Notes under the pieces: generated by a model | The model's database searches: none | What the model was told of the DNA's origin: nothing | The model's input: only the letters and a program-made list of their open reading frames with translations | Part shown: positions 1 through 9,203 of the stretch, one piece after another | Layout of the letters: each line of letters starts with the position of its first letter | Position numbering within the stretch: the stretch's first letter is position 1 | Assembly: GCF_021278025.1 (NCBI RefSeq) | Contig: NZ_JAIBHJ010000008.1 | Location: forward strand, 62,001 to 126,000 | Direction of reading: 5' to 3' | DNA from: Motilimonas sp. E26 | GTDB taxonomy: Bacteria > Pseudomonadota > Gammaproteobacteria > Enterobacterales > CBDFNC01 | Length of the DNA stretch: 64,000 nucleotides | Translations under genes and position numbers: made by a program

Positions 1-1
1 T

Positions 2-1183
2 GGATTTGGTAACAAACGTAGCTTTATGTCAAAGCTGGCACTGGAGTTAGAATCAAAAAAGAGCGGCAACAGCGGCCTAGTAGGACTCTTTCAGCTACAG
101 GGTTTGCAAGCACTAAATGAACAACACGGTTACCAAGAAGCCGATCGCCACCTAAAAGCCCTATCAATGAAATTAAAGCAGAGCTTCAGTGAGTATCCAC
201 ACTCATCTTTTTTCCGTTTGCAAGGGGCGGAATTTGCAGTGATTATGCCCAACACTGATATTGGCATTTTGGAGCAAATTCAACCGCTACTCAACCAGGC
301 TTTAAAACAAGCCAATACCAAAGTGGCAGGCGCTTTTGTGCGCTATCAAGAAGGTCAACAATGCGGTGAAGTATTGGCTCAGCTAGACAATCAAATCAGT
401 CACTCACTACAAAATGGCTGCCAGATCAGCGTAGCCAGTGACGAACGTCAAGCAACCCAACGAACAGATTGGCGAGGTGTTATTGAAAACATCTTAGCTC
501 ATCAACGTATTCATCTCGTTTTCCAGCCCATTATTGATAAAAACAAACAAGTACTTTATTACGAAACTTTGACGCGTTTTGTTGATGAGCAAGGCAAACC
601 ACTCAATACCGGTGATGTTTTCTCAGCGGCTAATCGCATTAATAAAACCATGGCGCTAGATAAAGCCATTTTTCTTCAAGTACTAAACACATTAAAGCAA
701 TCTAGCCAAGTCAGTCTTTCTATTAATCTAGCTGGTAGTTCACTAGCCGATGAAGGCTTTCAAGAGTTTATTTTTAATGAACTAAAACAAGAAGCTAAGT
801 TGGCAAGCAGGCTAATAATGGAAGTCAGCGAAACCAGTGCCAATCACTTTCTTGTTGCCCTAAAAGCATTAGTTGTCGGCCTGAAGCAGTCAGGAGCGGC
901 GCTCTCAATTGATCGGTTTGGTACTAGCTTCACCTCGTTTAGTTATATTCAGTCCCTCAAGCCTGACTATCTCAAAATTGACGGCAGCTATATTCGCCAA
1001 TTAGAGCAACATAAAGATAATCAGTTCTTTTTGAAAACCTTAGTTCAAATAGCCCACGGTATTGACACTAAGGTAGTTGCGGAACACATTGAAACTCAAG
1101 CAGAATTGGATACAGCGCAAGAGCTGTTAGTTGATGGCTTCCAGGGCTACCTAGTAGCTAAACCGGGAGCATTGACGAATTAA
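2..1183 (+). CDS. Degenerate GGDEF-EAL domain protein, 5' end outside the window
   Basis: C-terminal part of a cyclic-di-GMP protein. The frame is open from base 2 (GFGNKRSF before the first ATG at 26), so the gene almost certainly begins upstream. The first ~130 residues look like a GGDEF domain whose signature has decayed (LQGAEFA). An EAL domain follows from about residue 150. It keeps the YETLTR glutamate, SINLAG asparagine, LKID lysine and GFQGY glutamine, but the metal-binding DDFGTG motif reads DRFGTS and AEGVE reads AEHIE. Loss of one metal-site aspartate suggests it binds cyclic-di-GMP or acts as a scaffold (LapD- or CsrD-like) more than it hydrolyses it. That is inference; it could retain weak phosphodiesterase activity. 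Confidence 0.8.
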   Translation, partial: GFGNKRSFMSKLALELESKKSGNSGLVGLFQLQGLQALNEQHGYQEADRHLKALSMKLKQSFSEYPHSSFFRLQGAEFAVIMPNTDIGILEQIQPLLNQALKQANTKVAGAFVRYQEGQQCGEVLAQLDNQISHSLQNGCQISVASDERQATQRTDWRGVIENILAHQRIHLVFQPIIDKNKQVLYYETLTRFVDEQGKPLNTGDVFSAANRINKTMALDKAIFLQVLNTLKQSSQVSLSINLAGSSLADEGFQEFIFNELKQEAKLASRLIMEVSETSANHFLVALKALVVGLKQSGAALSIDRFGTSFTSFSYIQSLKPDYLKIDGSYIRQLEQHKDNQFFLKTLVQIAHGIDTKVVAEHIETQAELDTAQELLVDGFQGYLVAKPGALTN

Positions 1184-1812
1184 TGATAGCTAAAAGCCTT
1201 GGGCTCCTATTGGCCAGTCTCTAAAACCATATTGCTAAATTTGTTACTTAAGGACAGTTGCAACAAGGCTGTGCATTCTCTTGCCTCAGCAATACAAGTA
1301 TCAGTTAAACCTTGGGCACGCACACGCAATATCTGGGCTTGGATGTTATGTGTCTGCCATAATATTTAGCTCGCGTATTATCGCAACAGCAGCACAGCGA
1401 CAATTGCTCTTAAAGCTGGCAATAATAGTGATATTAGCTGGCCCCCTCTGCAAGCCCAACGACTACTTACGGCCCTCCCTTTACTTAACTATAGCAATAT
1501 CGCAGCCTAGTTTGTCACAAATATAGAGCTGAAAAACATAAGAAAAGCACTATGAATTCATCAATTTAAACTAGTATAAACTGAAGGATTTACTAGAATA
1601 TGATGACAACCTTGGCGAATAGCAGGCTGTTTCACAACTTTAAGCTAAGCTGTACCCATAAGCAGTGAGTGAAATGTGGGCTTAAAGGGCAACGAAATGG
1701 ACAAGAATAAGCACTAATCGATGTTACTCGGTTAACGTCTACACAAGCGGGAGCTTCATAAGGAATAAAATAATGTTAGTATCTCAATCTAGCTACTCAA
1801 CTTAATAAGCAT
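1184..1812. other. Intergenic stretch, no supported gene
   Basis: About 630 bases between the GGDEF-EAL gene and zur. An 81-codon frame at 1281-1526 has no ribosome-binding site and no recognisable domain, so I do not call it. The last ~80 bases must hold the zur promoter. I see no clear terminator, repeat or RNA gene. Confidence 0.6.
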
Positions 1813-2265
1813 ATGCATAATAACCCCATAGATTTACTAAAGCGCGCTGAGCTTATCTGCCAAAAACGCAGTGTAAGGTTTACTCCGATCCGTCAGAAAG
1901 TGTTTAGCATTATGGCCGAGCAGCCCGGCTCAATTAGTGCCTATGATTTATTAGACAAATTACGCGAGACAGAGAAAAGTGCCAAGCCACCGACTATCTA
2001 TCGTGCGCTAGACTTTCTGCTTGAGCATGGTTTTATTCATAAAATTGAATCTATTAATGCTTATATTTTATGTCCACACTTTGGCACTCATCATCCGATG
2101 CAGCTATTAATCTGCGATCAATGTGGTGTGGTCATCGAATTACATGACGAGAAGATTGATGATGCTTTCTCTGAGCAAGCGACGTCTCACGGGTTTAGTA
2201 TTACTAATACAACTTTAGAAGCGCATGGCAACTGCAGTGACTGCCAAAGTAACGAGATAGCTTAA
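1813..2265 (+). CDS. zur: Zinc uptake regulator Zur (Fur family)
   Basis: A 150-residue Fur-family repressor that binds DNA when loaded with zinc and shuts off zinc uptake and zinc-sparing genes. The sequence follows enteric Zur closely: RFTPIRQKV and ISAYDLLDKLRE in the winged helix, then KPPTIYRALDFLLEHGF. Structural zinc cysteines are C101/C104 (CDQC) and C141/C144 (CSDC). Further ligand candidates are C87, H89, H93/H94, H126 and H138 (EAHGNC). cheX follows 30 bases later and may be co-transcribed. A likely target lies in this window: a Zur-like box upstream of rpmE2 near 45.67 kb. Confidence 0.93.
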   Translation: MHNNPIDLLKRAELICQKRSVRFTPIRQKVFSIMAEQPGSISAYDLLDKLRETEKSAKPPTIYRALDFLLEHGFIHKIESINAYILCPHFGTHHPMQLLICDQCGVVIELHDEKIDDAFSEQATSHGFSITNTTLEAHGNCSDCQSNEIA

Positions 2266-2295
2266 CGATTAACACCAATTAATAAGAACGCAATT

Positions 2296-2760
2296 ATGAA
2301 TGTAGATTTTGTAAACCCTTTTCTTAGCTCTTTGATGAACGTATTACAAACGATGGCTCAGCTTGAGTTAAAGCCAGGTAAGCCAAAACTAAAGCAAGAC
2401 AATATCGCTCGCGGTGATGTGTCTGGACTAATTGGTATGGTCAGTCCCGAAACTACGGGTTCATTTTCGATTAGCTTTGATGAGCCTTTAGCTCTTGAAA
2501 TAATGAAGCGTATGCTCGGCGAAGCGCCTGCTGCAATCGACAGTGAAGTTTCGGACATGGTTGGCGAAATAACCAATATGGTAACTGGAGGGGCAAAACG
2601 CTTACTCGCGGAAAAAGGCTATGATTTCAACATGGCAACACCAATCGTTGTATCTGGTAAAGCTCATACTATTTCTCACAAAACCGATGGTAAAAAAGTA
2701 CTGATGCCGTTTACTACCGAATACGGTAACGCCACCTTAGAAATTTGTTTTGATAAATAA
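2296..2760 (+). CDS. cheX: Chemotaxis protein CheX (CheY-P phosphatase family)
   Basis: A 154-residue cytoplasmic protein of the CheC/CheX/FliY phosphatase family, which dephosphorylates CheY-type response regulators. The family's ExxN active-site motif is visible as GEITNMVTGGAK, with E91 and N94, after an amphipathic N-terminal helix. Length fits CheX. It sits alone 30 bases after zur, away from any che operon, so its CheY partner is not shown by context. A strong hairpin terminator follows. Confidence 0.85.
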   Translation: MNVDFVNPFLSSLMNVLQTMAQLELKPGKPKLKQDNIARGDVSGLIGMVSPETTGSFSISFDEPLALEIMKRMLGEAPAAIDSEVSDMVGEITNMVTGGAKRLLAEKGYDFNMATPIVVSGKAHTISHKTDGKKVLMPFTTEYGNATLEICFDK

Positions 2761-2800
2761 CGGCTCCATTGATTAGCCTTAAACAAAAATGTAAGCAATA

Positions 2801-2830
2801 AAAAAGCCGCTAAAAAATAGCGGCTTTTTT
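2801..2830. terminator. Bidirectional intrinsic terminator between cheX and the peroxiredoxin gene
   Basis: AAAAAGCCGCTA, a short A-rich loop, then TAGCGGCTTTTTT: a GC-rich stem flanked by A and T tracts, so it can work for both convergent genes. Confidence 0.85.
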
Positions 2831-2865
2831 GTTAACTAACAGCCAATAAACTTGGCCCGTTTAGC

Positions 2866-3468
2866 TTATAGATCGTCAGAGTGTGCAGATAGGTACTTAG
2901 CTACGCCTTCTGGAGACGCCTGCATACCTTCTTTGCCTTCTTCCCACTGTGCAGGACAAACTTCACCGTGTTTTTCGTGGAAGTTTAGTGCATCAACCAT
3001 ACGTAGCATTTCGTCAATGTTACGACCTAGTGGAAGGTCGTTCACTACTTGGTGACGAACAACACCGTTAGTATCGATTAAGAAAGAACCACGGAATGCA
3101 ACACCAGCTTCAGGATGCTCAACATCGTACGCCTTACAGATTTCGTGTTTAACGTCAGCTACTAGTGGATATTTAACTGCACCGATGCCGCCATCTGCAA
3201 TAGCAGTATTACGCCATGCGTTGTGAGAGAACTGTGAGTCAATTGAAACACCAATTACTTCTACGCCTTTGTCTTGGAAATCTTGGAAACGTTTGTCGAA
3301 AGCGATTAGCTCAGAAGGACAAACAAACGTGAAATCCAATGGGTAAAAGAAGATAACGGCAGCTTTGCCTTTAGTGAATTCTTTTAGGTTAAAGCTATCT
3401 ACGATTTCGCCATTACCTAGTACTGCTGCAGCTGTAAAATCAGGTGCTTCTCTTCCTACTAATACCAT
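2866..3468 (-). CDS. Typical 2-Cys peroxiredoxin (AhpC/Prx1 type)
   Basis: A 200-residue cytoplasmic thiol peroxidase that reduces hydrogen peroxide and organic peroxides. The peroxidatic cysteine C50 lies in DFTFVCP and the resolving cysteine C171 in GEVCPAQ, the arrangement of typical 2-Cys enzymes. A GGIG motif (residues 93-96) and an extended C-terminal helix are present, features that in Prx1 relatives go with sensitivity to over-oxidation, although the terminal YF is YL here. An extra cysteine, C111, is present. AGAGGAAAT precedes the ATG. It is a single-gene unit, convergent with cheX. Confidence 0.93.
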   Translation of the reverse strand: MVLVGREAPDFTAAAVLGNGEIVDSFNLKEFTKGKAAVIFFYPLDFTFVCPSELIAFDKRFQDFQDKGVEVIGVSIDSQFSHNAWRNTAIADGGIGAVKYPLVADVKHEICKAYDVEHPEAGVAFRGSFLIDTNGVVRHQVVNDLPLGRNIDEMLRMVDALNFHEKHGEVCPAQWEEGKEGMQASPEGVAKYLSAHSDDL

Positions 3469-3689
3469 TTTTATTTCCTCTTTTAAAAGTTTGGATTATC
3501 AATGAAATACACCGCAAATGATGACTCACACCGCGGGATTTTGCGAATCGTTTAAAGCAATTAGATTAATAGCTAAAAACTATCAAAAACCACTTTAAAC
3601 TGTCATCAACACTATTGATAATCAATAAATTTGACCGAGCTGTCAATAGTCTCATCAAATTTAGACCAGCTTTACAGTTTGTGCTGAAA

Positions 3690-4766
3690 TTATCCTTTAA
3701 AGCTGAGTGATACACGCGGAGTAAGCTTAGTGACCAACTCATAAGCAATAGTGCCTATCGCACGAGCGACTCTTTCAACAGGGAGCTCATCTCCCCATAG
3801 GATCACTTCATCACCCATCTTGTCTGTTGCGTCTGGCCCTAAGTCTACAGTCAGCATATCCATTGAAACCCGTCCAACCACCGGTGCGATGCGACCATTA
3901 ACCCAAACTGGCGTGCCTGCGGGGGCATTTCTTGGGTAACCATCACCATAACCAATTGCCACAACGCCAAGTTTAGTATCTTGCTTAGCTCGCCATATTC
4001 CACCGTAGCCAACGGGCTCGCCGGCTTGATGGTTACGCACAGCAATCAAGCTAGACGTTAATGTCATCACTGGACGTAAGCCATAGGCACTAGCATCGCC
4101 TTGATCAAATGGTGATACGCCATACAAAGCAATGCCGGGTCGGATCAAATCACTATGGGCTTTTGGCCAAGCCATCACCCCGGCAGAATTTGCCATCGAT
4201 TTGTAACCAACAACGTCTTTAGTTAATTCATTAAACAGAGCGATTTGTTGTTTGGTTTCAGGTCTTTCAAGCTCATCAGCACAGCTAAAATGTGTCATCA
4301 CATTGACCGGTTGTGATACTTGCTCACAGTGACTTAAACGTAATAAGCTGGCTTCGAACTCTTCCGGATGTACGCCCAGACGGTGCATCCCAGTATCAAT
4401 TTTCAACCAAACCTTCACTGGTGATTCTAATTCAGCTTGCTCCAACGCAGCTAACTGCTCGTCATTATGCACCGCGGTTTGAATATTATTCGCCACCAAC
4501 ACAGGTAAGTCACTGGCATTGAAAAAGCCTTCTAACAATACAATAGGCTTAACAATCCCGCCCGAGCGCAGCGCTAACGCTTCTTCAATACGCGCCACAC
4601 CAAATGCATCCGCATTAGCAACGGCATGGGCAATTTGCACTAAGCCATGGCCATATGCATTTGCCTTAACCACCGCCAACACCTTAGCATGGGGAGCCAT
4701 TTTCTTTAGCTGTACCAAATTGTTACGTAAGGCACAAAGATCAATTACTGCTGTCGCCGCTTTCAT
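3690..4766 (-). CDS. alr: Alanine racemase
   Basis: A 358-residue PLP enzyme that interconverts L- and D-alanine for peptidoglycan. The PLP lysine K34 lies in [10 protein letters not shown], the second catalytic base is the tyrosine of GYGGIW, and RPGIALYG and RVSMDM are family signatures. Length is normal. The start follows AGGAT. It lies 58 bases downstream of dnaB on the same strand, the usual dnaB-alr pairing, so the two are probably co-transcribed. Confidence 0.96.
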   Translation of the reverse strand: MKAATAVIDLCALRNNLVQLKKMAPHAKVLAVVKANAYGHGLVQIAHAVANADAFGVARIEEALALRSGGIVKPIVLLEGFFNASDLPVLVANNIQTAVHNDEQLAALEQAELESPVKVWLKIDTGMHRLGVHPEEFEASLLRLSHCEQVSQPVNVMTHFSCADELERPETKQQIALFNELTKDVVGYKSMANSAGVMAWPKAHSDLIRPGIALYGVSPFDQGDASAYGLRPVMTLTSSLIAVRNHQAGEPVGYGGIWRAKQDTKLGVVAIGYGDGYPRNAPAGTPVWVNGRIAPVVGRVSMDMLTVDLGPDATDKMGDEVILWGDELPVERVARAIGTIAYELVTKLTPRVSLSFKG

Positions 4767-4824
4767 TCTTTAATATCCTGTTACCATTACCAGCCATTTC
4801 ATCGAGAGGGGTAACCTGTTTCGC

Positions 4825-6249
4825 TTAATAGTCATCATCAAAGGCTGGTCCAGCATAATTATCAAAACGAGAAAATTGCCCCTGGAACGTTAATCGTACT
4901 TTACCAATGGGGCCATTACGCTGCTTACCAATAATTATTTCCGCCACCCCTTTTTCGGAGCTGTCTTCGTTATAAACCTCATCACGATAGATGAACATAA
5001 TTAAGTCGGCATCCTGCTCGATAGAGCCTGATTCACGTAAATCTGAGTTGATTGGGCGTTTATCCGCACGTTGTTCCAAACTACGGTTGAGCTGAGAAAG
5101 AGCAATAACGGGACATTTTAATTCTTTCGCTAAGGCTTTTAACGATTTTGATATTTCAGCAATTTCCAAAGTACGGTTATCGCTTAATGAAGGTACCCGC
5201 ATTAATTGCAAGTAATCCACCATGATCATTGAAACGCCGCCATGATCTTTAGCAATTCGCCGCGCCCGTGAGCGTAATTCTGTCGGCGTCAATCCTGAGC
5301 TATCATCAACAAACATATTACATTTTTCGAGTAATAAGCCCATGGTGCCAGATAAGCGCGCCCAATCATCATCATTAAGCTGACCAGTACGTATGCTACC
5401 TTGATTAATACGCCCTAGAGAGGCCAACATACGCATCATAATTTGTTCTGAAGGCATCTCTAACGAAAAAATTATTGCTGGTTTGTCTTGCGTCATCGCA
5501 GCATGCTCTGCCAAGTTCATGGCAAAGGTAGTTTTACCCATCGACGGACGCGCCGCGACAATAATCAAATCAGAGGATTGAAAACCAGCGGTCATTTTAT
5601 CTAAATCAGCATAACCGCTTGAAACCCCTGTCACCCCATCTTGCGGGTTTTTAAATAACTCTTCTATTTTATCGACCGTTTTTTCTAGAATACTGTTTAT
5701 GCCTTGCGGACCCTCACTTTCGTTGGCCCTTGATTCGGCAATTTTAAATACCTTACTTTCGGCAAAATCGAGTAACTCATCACTACCACGGCCTTCAGGA
5801 TCGTAACCCGCTTCCGCAATTTCATTGGCCACACCAATTAATTCACGAACCACCGCACGCTCGCGCACAATGTGAGCGTAAGCGGAAATATTCGCAGCGC
5901 TAGGCGTGTTCTTTGCAATCTCAGCTAAATAAGCAAATCCACCCACGTTGTCTAGCTGTTGATCACGCTCCAATAACTCAGAAACCGTGATCAAATCAAT
6001 CGGCATACTGGCATTAGTTAACTTTTCCATTGCTTGAAAAATAAGTCGATGGGGCCTCGAATAGAAGTCTTTGTCCACCACCGCCTCGGCCACTCGGTCC
6101 CAAGCTTGGTTATCGAGCATAACGCCACCAAGTACTGACTGCTCAGCCTCAAATGAATGGGGCGGTACCTTTAGAGAGTCAACCTGAGCTTGGCCACTGG
6201 ATTTTCTGTCAAATTTATTTTTTTCAAAAGGAGTGCGTGATTTTGTCAT
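4825..6249 (-). CDS. dnaB: Replicative DNA helicase DnaB
   Basis: The ring-shaped 5'-3' helicase of the replication fork. An N-terminal primase-interacting domain (PPHSFEAEQSVLGGVML) is followed by a RecA-like domain with Walker A ARPSMGKTT, Walker B MIMVDYLQL, and the C-terminal RESGSIEQDAD and GKQRNGPIG motifs. The frame is open to an ATG at 6282, but the 11 extra residues do not look conserved and I prefer the ATG at 6249 (MTKSRTPF). Neither start has a good ribosome-binding site. No intein is present. alr follows. Confidence 0.95.
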   Translation of the reverse strand: MTKSRTPFEKNKFDRKSSGQAQVDSLKVPPHSFEAEQSVLGGVMLDNQAWDRVAEAVVDKDFYSRPHRLIFQAMEKLTNASMPIDLITVSELLERDQQLDNVGGFAYLAEIAKNTPSAANISAYAHIVRERAVVRELIGVANEIAEAGYDPEGRGSDELLDFAESKVFKIAESRANESEGPQGINSILEKTVDKIEELFKNPQDGVTGVSSGYADLDKMTAGFQSSDLIIVAARPSMGKTTFAMNLAEHAAMTQDKPAIIFSLEMPSEQIMMRMLASLGRINQGSIRTGQLNDDDWARLSGTMGLLLEKCNMFVDDSSGLTPTELRSRARRIAKDHGGVSMIMVDYLQLMRVPSLSDNRTLEIAEISKSLKALAKELKCPVIALSQLNRSLEQRADKRPINSDLRESGSIEQDADLIMFIYRDEVYNEDSSEKGVAEIIIGKQRNGPIGKVRLTFQGQFSRFDNYAGPAFDDDY

Positions 6250-6526
6250 AAGTCGATCAAGGCCATTATTGAGGAACTGCATTATCTAAAAAAAGCATTA
6301 AGGATGAAAGCATAGCTGCCATCTTCTTCATATTTATCCACCATGCAGTAACGAGAAAAAGTAAATCGTACTAATTATCTTACTGTTGTTAATTTATTTG
6401 CAGTATAGCTATTCAGCTTAGGTTCAGCTGTGCAAGGTTAGGCTAACAGCATAACGACAAGGAATGCCCGCTATCTTTCGTGTAAAGGAATATTCAAACT
6501 CTCACTTATTGTGATAAGGCTTAACT

Positions 6527-7420
6527 ATGCAGCTACAACTTCGTAATTTAGATTTGAACTTATTAACGTTATTTGTCACGGTGATGGAGCAGCAAAACGT
6601 TTCAAAAGCAGCCAAAAAATTGAATATGTCACAGCCAGCCATGAGCCTAGGCTTAAACCGCCTGCGCAAAAAATTTAACGACGACTTATTCTATCGTAGC
6701 GGAGGTGTGATGCAGCCAACTACATTGGCAAAAAGCTTGTACCAACCGATTAATGACGCATTAAAAACCATCGGCCATGCTCTACCGCAAGATAATCTCA
6801 GCGATAACCAAGCCGCACTTGAGTTCAACTTAGCCATGCAACCCGCTTTGGAGTCGTTACTGTTGACCAAAGTATTGGTACAGCTGCAGCATGAATCCCC
6901 CAATGTTCGACTTAAAAATCAATATAACATTGACTTAGAAGCCCTTAAATATAACCGCTTAGACTTCATCGTTGCGACTCAGCAATACCAAGGCGATGAC
7001 CTGTACAGCGAACTGTTAGCCACTGAGCCTCTCGTATTAGCTCACAGCAACGCTCACCCGAGAATGCAAAAAGGGATGAGCTTAGCGGCCATATTAGAGG
7101 AAGACTTTGCCATCGTCGATCCTGAACTAGGGCTGAGTAATAACGATCAGATGAAAGTCAAATATCAAATAAACTCATATCAAGCGGCGCTATCTTTGGT
7201 TGCGCAAACTAATCTACTTACTTTAGTGCCTAAATCTTGTCTCGACAACAGCGAAACCAAGCGTTTAATTAACTGGCAATATACCCCTTTTAGTAAGAAA
7301 AATATTGATATTTATCTCACTTGGCTAGCCTTACGTAAACACGACAACAGCCATCAATGGTTACGAGAAGTACTAGTAAATTACTCGAGATCAAATAAGC
7401 TAAGTGCCGTTTCAGCATAA
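6527..7420 (+). CDS. LysR-family transcriptional regulator
   Basis: 297 residues. The N-terminal winged helix-turn-helix (about residues 8-66) is typical: LNLLTLFVTVMEQQNVSKAAKKL then MSQPAMSLGLNRLRKKF. A periplasmic-binding-protein-like effector domain follows. Its ligand cannot be read from sequence. It is transcribed away from dnaB, and rimJ starts 71 bases after its stop. No obvious metabolic target is adjacent. Confidence 0.9.
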   Translation: MQLQLRNLDLNLLTLFVTVMEQQNVSKAAKKLNMSQPAMSLGLNRLRKKFNDDLFYRSGGVMQPTTLAKSLYQPINDALKTIGHALPQDNLSDNQAALEFNLAMQPALESLLLTKVLVQLQHESPNVRLKNQYNIDLEALKYNRLDFIVATQQYQGDDLYSELLATEPLVLAHSNAHPRMQKGMSLAAILEEDFAIVDPELGLSNNDQMKVKYQINSYQAALSLVAQTNLLTLVPKSCLDNSETKRLINWQYTPFSKKNIDIYLTWLALRKHDNSHQWLREVLVNYSRSNKLSAVSA

Positions 7421-7491
7421 CAGGCAGGAACTGCGTTACCTGAAATAAACTGGTAATATAGCCGCGGTTACCGTTACTAAAGTTAATTTTC

Positions 7492-8052
7492 ATGGACAAC
7501 AACCGAGTTATTTTAAGCGCGGCTAATTGCTTAATCACCCCTTTAACGTGTGAAGATGCACACTTAATTCACGCCTATCAGGTGCGAAATCGACGCCACC
7601 TTGCCCCTTGGGATCCGAGCCGTAGTCAAAGCTTTTTTGAACTAGCAACATGGCAGAAAGTACTAACAGCTAATCAAGAAAATTGGCAACGGGGAAGCGC
7701 TTTTCATTTTGCTGCAATAGATGAAAAAAGTGGTGAAATGATAGCAAGTATTAACTTTTCTGCCGTCATGCGTGGTGTATTTCAAGCTTGTTACTTAGGC
7801 TATTCCATCGATCAAGCCCATCAAGGGCAAGGAAAAATGCAAGCTATTTGCCAAGTTTGTATTAACTACATGTTCGACCAACAAAACCTACACCGAATCA
7901 TGGCAGCACATATACTAGACAACCATCGAAGTGAACGCTTACTGCTAAAATTAGGCTTCGAGTATGAAGGGTTAGCAAAAAAATACTTAAAAATTGCTGG
8001 GCAATGGCAAGATCATAAATTGTATGCCTTGATCAACCCACAGCATCACTGA
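7492..8052 (+). CDS. rimJ: Ribosomal protein S5-alanine N-acetyltransferase RimJ
   Basis: A 186-residue GNAT acetyltransferase. It matches enteric RimJ along its length: NRRHLAPWDPSRS, then VMRGVFQACYLGYSID, the acetyl-CoA loop QGQGKM, and LLLKLGFEYEGLAKKYLKI followed by GQWQDHKLYAL. In E. coli the enzyme acetylates the N-terminal alanine of ribosomal protein S5. It appears to be a single gene after the LysR regulator. Confidence 0.88.
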   Translation: MDNNRVILSAANCLITPLTCEDAHLIHAYQVRNRRHLAPWDPSRSQSFFELATWQKVLTANQENWQRGSAFHFAAIDEKSGEMIASINFSAVMRGVFQACYLGYSIDQAHQGQGKMQAICQVCINYMFDQQNLHRIMAAHILDNHRSERLLLKLGFEYEGLAKKYLKIAGQWQDHKLYALINPQHH

Positions 8053-8138
8053 GTATTGCGACCCTAACCCCGCAATATTGTACCTATGGCACAGAAGTGC
8101 TAACTTGCCGTAAAATTTGACCGCGAGAAATACACTCC

Positions 8139-8786
8139 ATGACTAAAAACAAAAAACTCCCAACACCATTGATTGTCATCGCTTTGGTCATTTTAAGCTT
8201 ATTACTCTGCGCCAGCATCATGGGCGAAAACGCCCGTTCAGAGCAGGTAACCAAAGATTATTTTAATGCAATTGCCAGCATGAAATACAACCAAGTTGAG
8301 CATTACCTAAGTGCAAACGTGCAAGACCAAGAGCAGGAATTCGAACACCTTTTTGCCTTAGAAACCGCACTGCAAAAACATTTTAACTTAGCAATGAACC
8401 AAGCCTACCTAATTGAAGCGAAACAAGAAACTTACTGGCTACCTTATTTCACAACAAACGAAGTTAGCGTAGCAGTTAAGTTTTCTTCTATAGATCAAAA
8501 TAATGAGCCAGCCAATACGCACTACCTATCCGCACTGGTTAAGCTAGTAAGAGAGTCTGGTCGCTGGCGAATTAAGCAACTGAACCTCCCTGCACTAATA
8601 GAAGCGGATTACTTACAAGCACGTGACATGCTGGCCAAGCAACAGATCGTTGAAATAAAGCCTAACCAGTTGCGACTCAACCAAGCAGAGCTAACACTGG
8701 ATACCCTTGATGCCATTGAACAGAAACTATGGCTGTTTCAACTTAATAGTGCCTTAGAAACCGTGGCCAAGGTAAGACCTGAATAA
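8139..8786 (+). CDS. Membrane-anchored protein of unknown function
   Basis: 215 residues, not recognised as a named family. A lysine-rich start (MTKNKK) is followed by one hydrophobic helix (about residues 9-28), then a mainly helical soluble domain likely to face the periplasm. The YFNAIASMKYNQVEHYL segment and the strand pattern that follows resemble NTF2-like or lumazine-binding-like folds, but this is weak. It lies 86 bases after rimJ. Confidence 0.6.
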   Translation: MTKNKKLPTPLIVIALVILSLLLCASIMGENARSEQVTKDYFNAIASMKYNQVEHYLSANVQDQEQEFEHLFALETALQKHFNLAMNQAYLIEAKQETYWLPYFTTNEVSVAVKFSSIDQNNEPANTHYLSALVKLVRESGRWRIKQLNLPALIEADYLQARDMLAKQQIVEIKPNQLRLNQAELTLDTLDAIEQKLWLFQLNSALETVAKVRPE

Positions 8787-9026
8787 ATCGCTTCGATCAC
8801 AGTTTTTTATGCCATGATAAAAAAGAACAGATCAACTGCTTTTATTGTAATGAACTTATCTAGCCACTATTTAAAAAGAAAAAAGCAGTTCAATAAACTA
8901 CAGTTACTGATTTAGCAGCAAAAAAAACTAGACAAAAGGCAGTATTAACCTAATTCTTCTTGCTATGCATTTGCGCCAACCTTGTTCCTTTGTTAACTTT
9001 AGCTGCATATTCGTAAGGAAAAATCA

Positions 9027-9116
9027 ATGAAACTGGCTACTACAGCAAACCTAATCAACACTCTACAACACGTCGTTAGCGTCGTGGTTGTCGTCGTGGT
9101 TAGCATTTTGCCGTAG
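9027..9116 (+). CDS. ilvL: ilv operon leader peptide (attenuation peptide)
   Basis: A 29-codon frame after TAAGGAAAAATCA. It begins MKLATTANLINTL and contains a run of valine codons (GTC/GTG/GTT) interrupted by serine, ending SILP. Valine, leucine and isoleucine codons dominate, as in IlvL-type leaders, whose ribosome stalling when charged branched-chain tRNAs are scarce prevents terminator formation. A strong terminator begins 16 bases after its stop, ahead of ilvG. Confidence 0.85.
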   Translation: MKLATTANLINTLQHVVSVVVVVVVSILP

Positions 9117-9132
9117 CGGGTTTTAACAATTT

Positions 9133-9168
9133 AAACCCCCTTCGGCGCAGGCCCAAGGGGGTTTTTTT
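9133..9168 (+). terminator. Attenuator terminator upstream of ilvG
   Basis: AAACCCCCTT and AAGGGGGTTT pair around a 12-base loop, followed by a T run. It sits between the valine-rich leader peptide and ilvG, the standard position of a branched-chain amino acid attenuator. Confidence 0.9.
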
Positions 9169-9203
9169 ATGCCATAAAGAATTGATAGCAAGAGAGGCAA
9201 CAG

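Noticed and set aside
1281-1526. 81-codon plus-strand frame between the GGDEF-EAL gene and zur
   Set aside because: It has no ribosome-binding site, domain or neighbour link; its composition is that of non-coding DNA.
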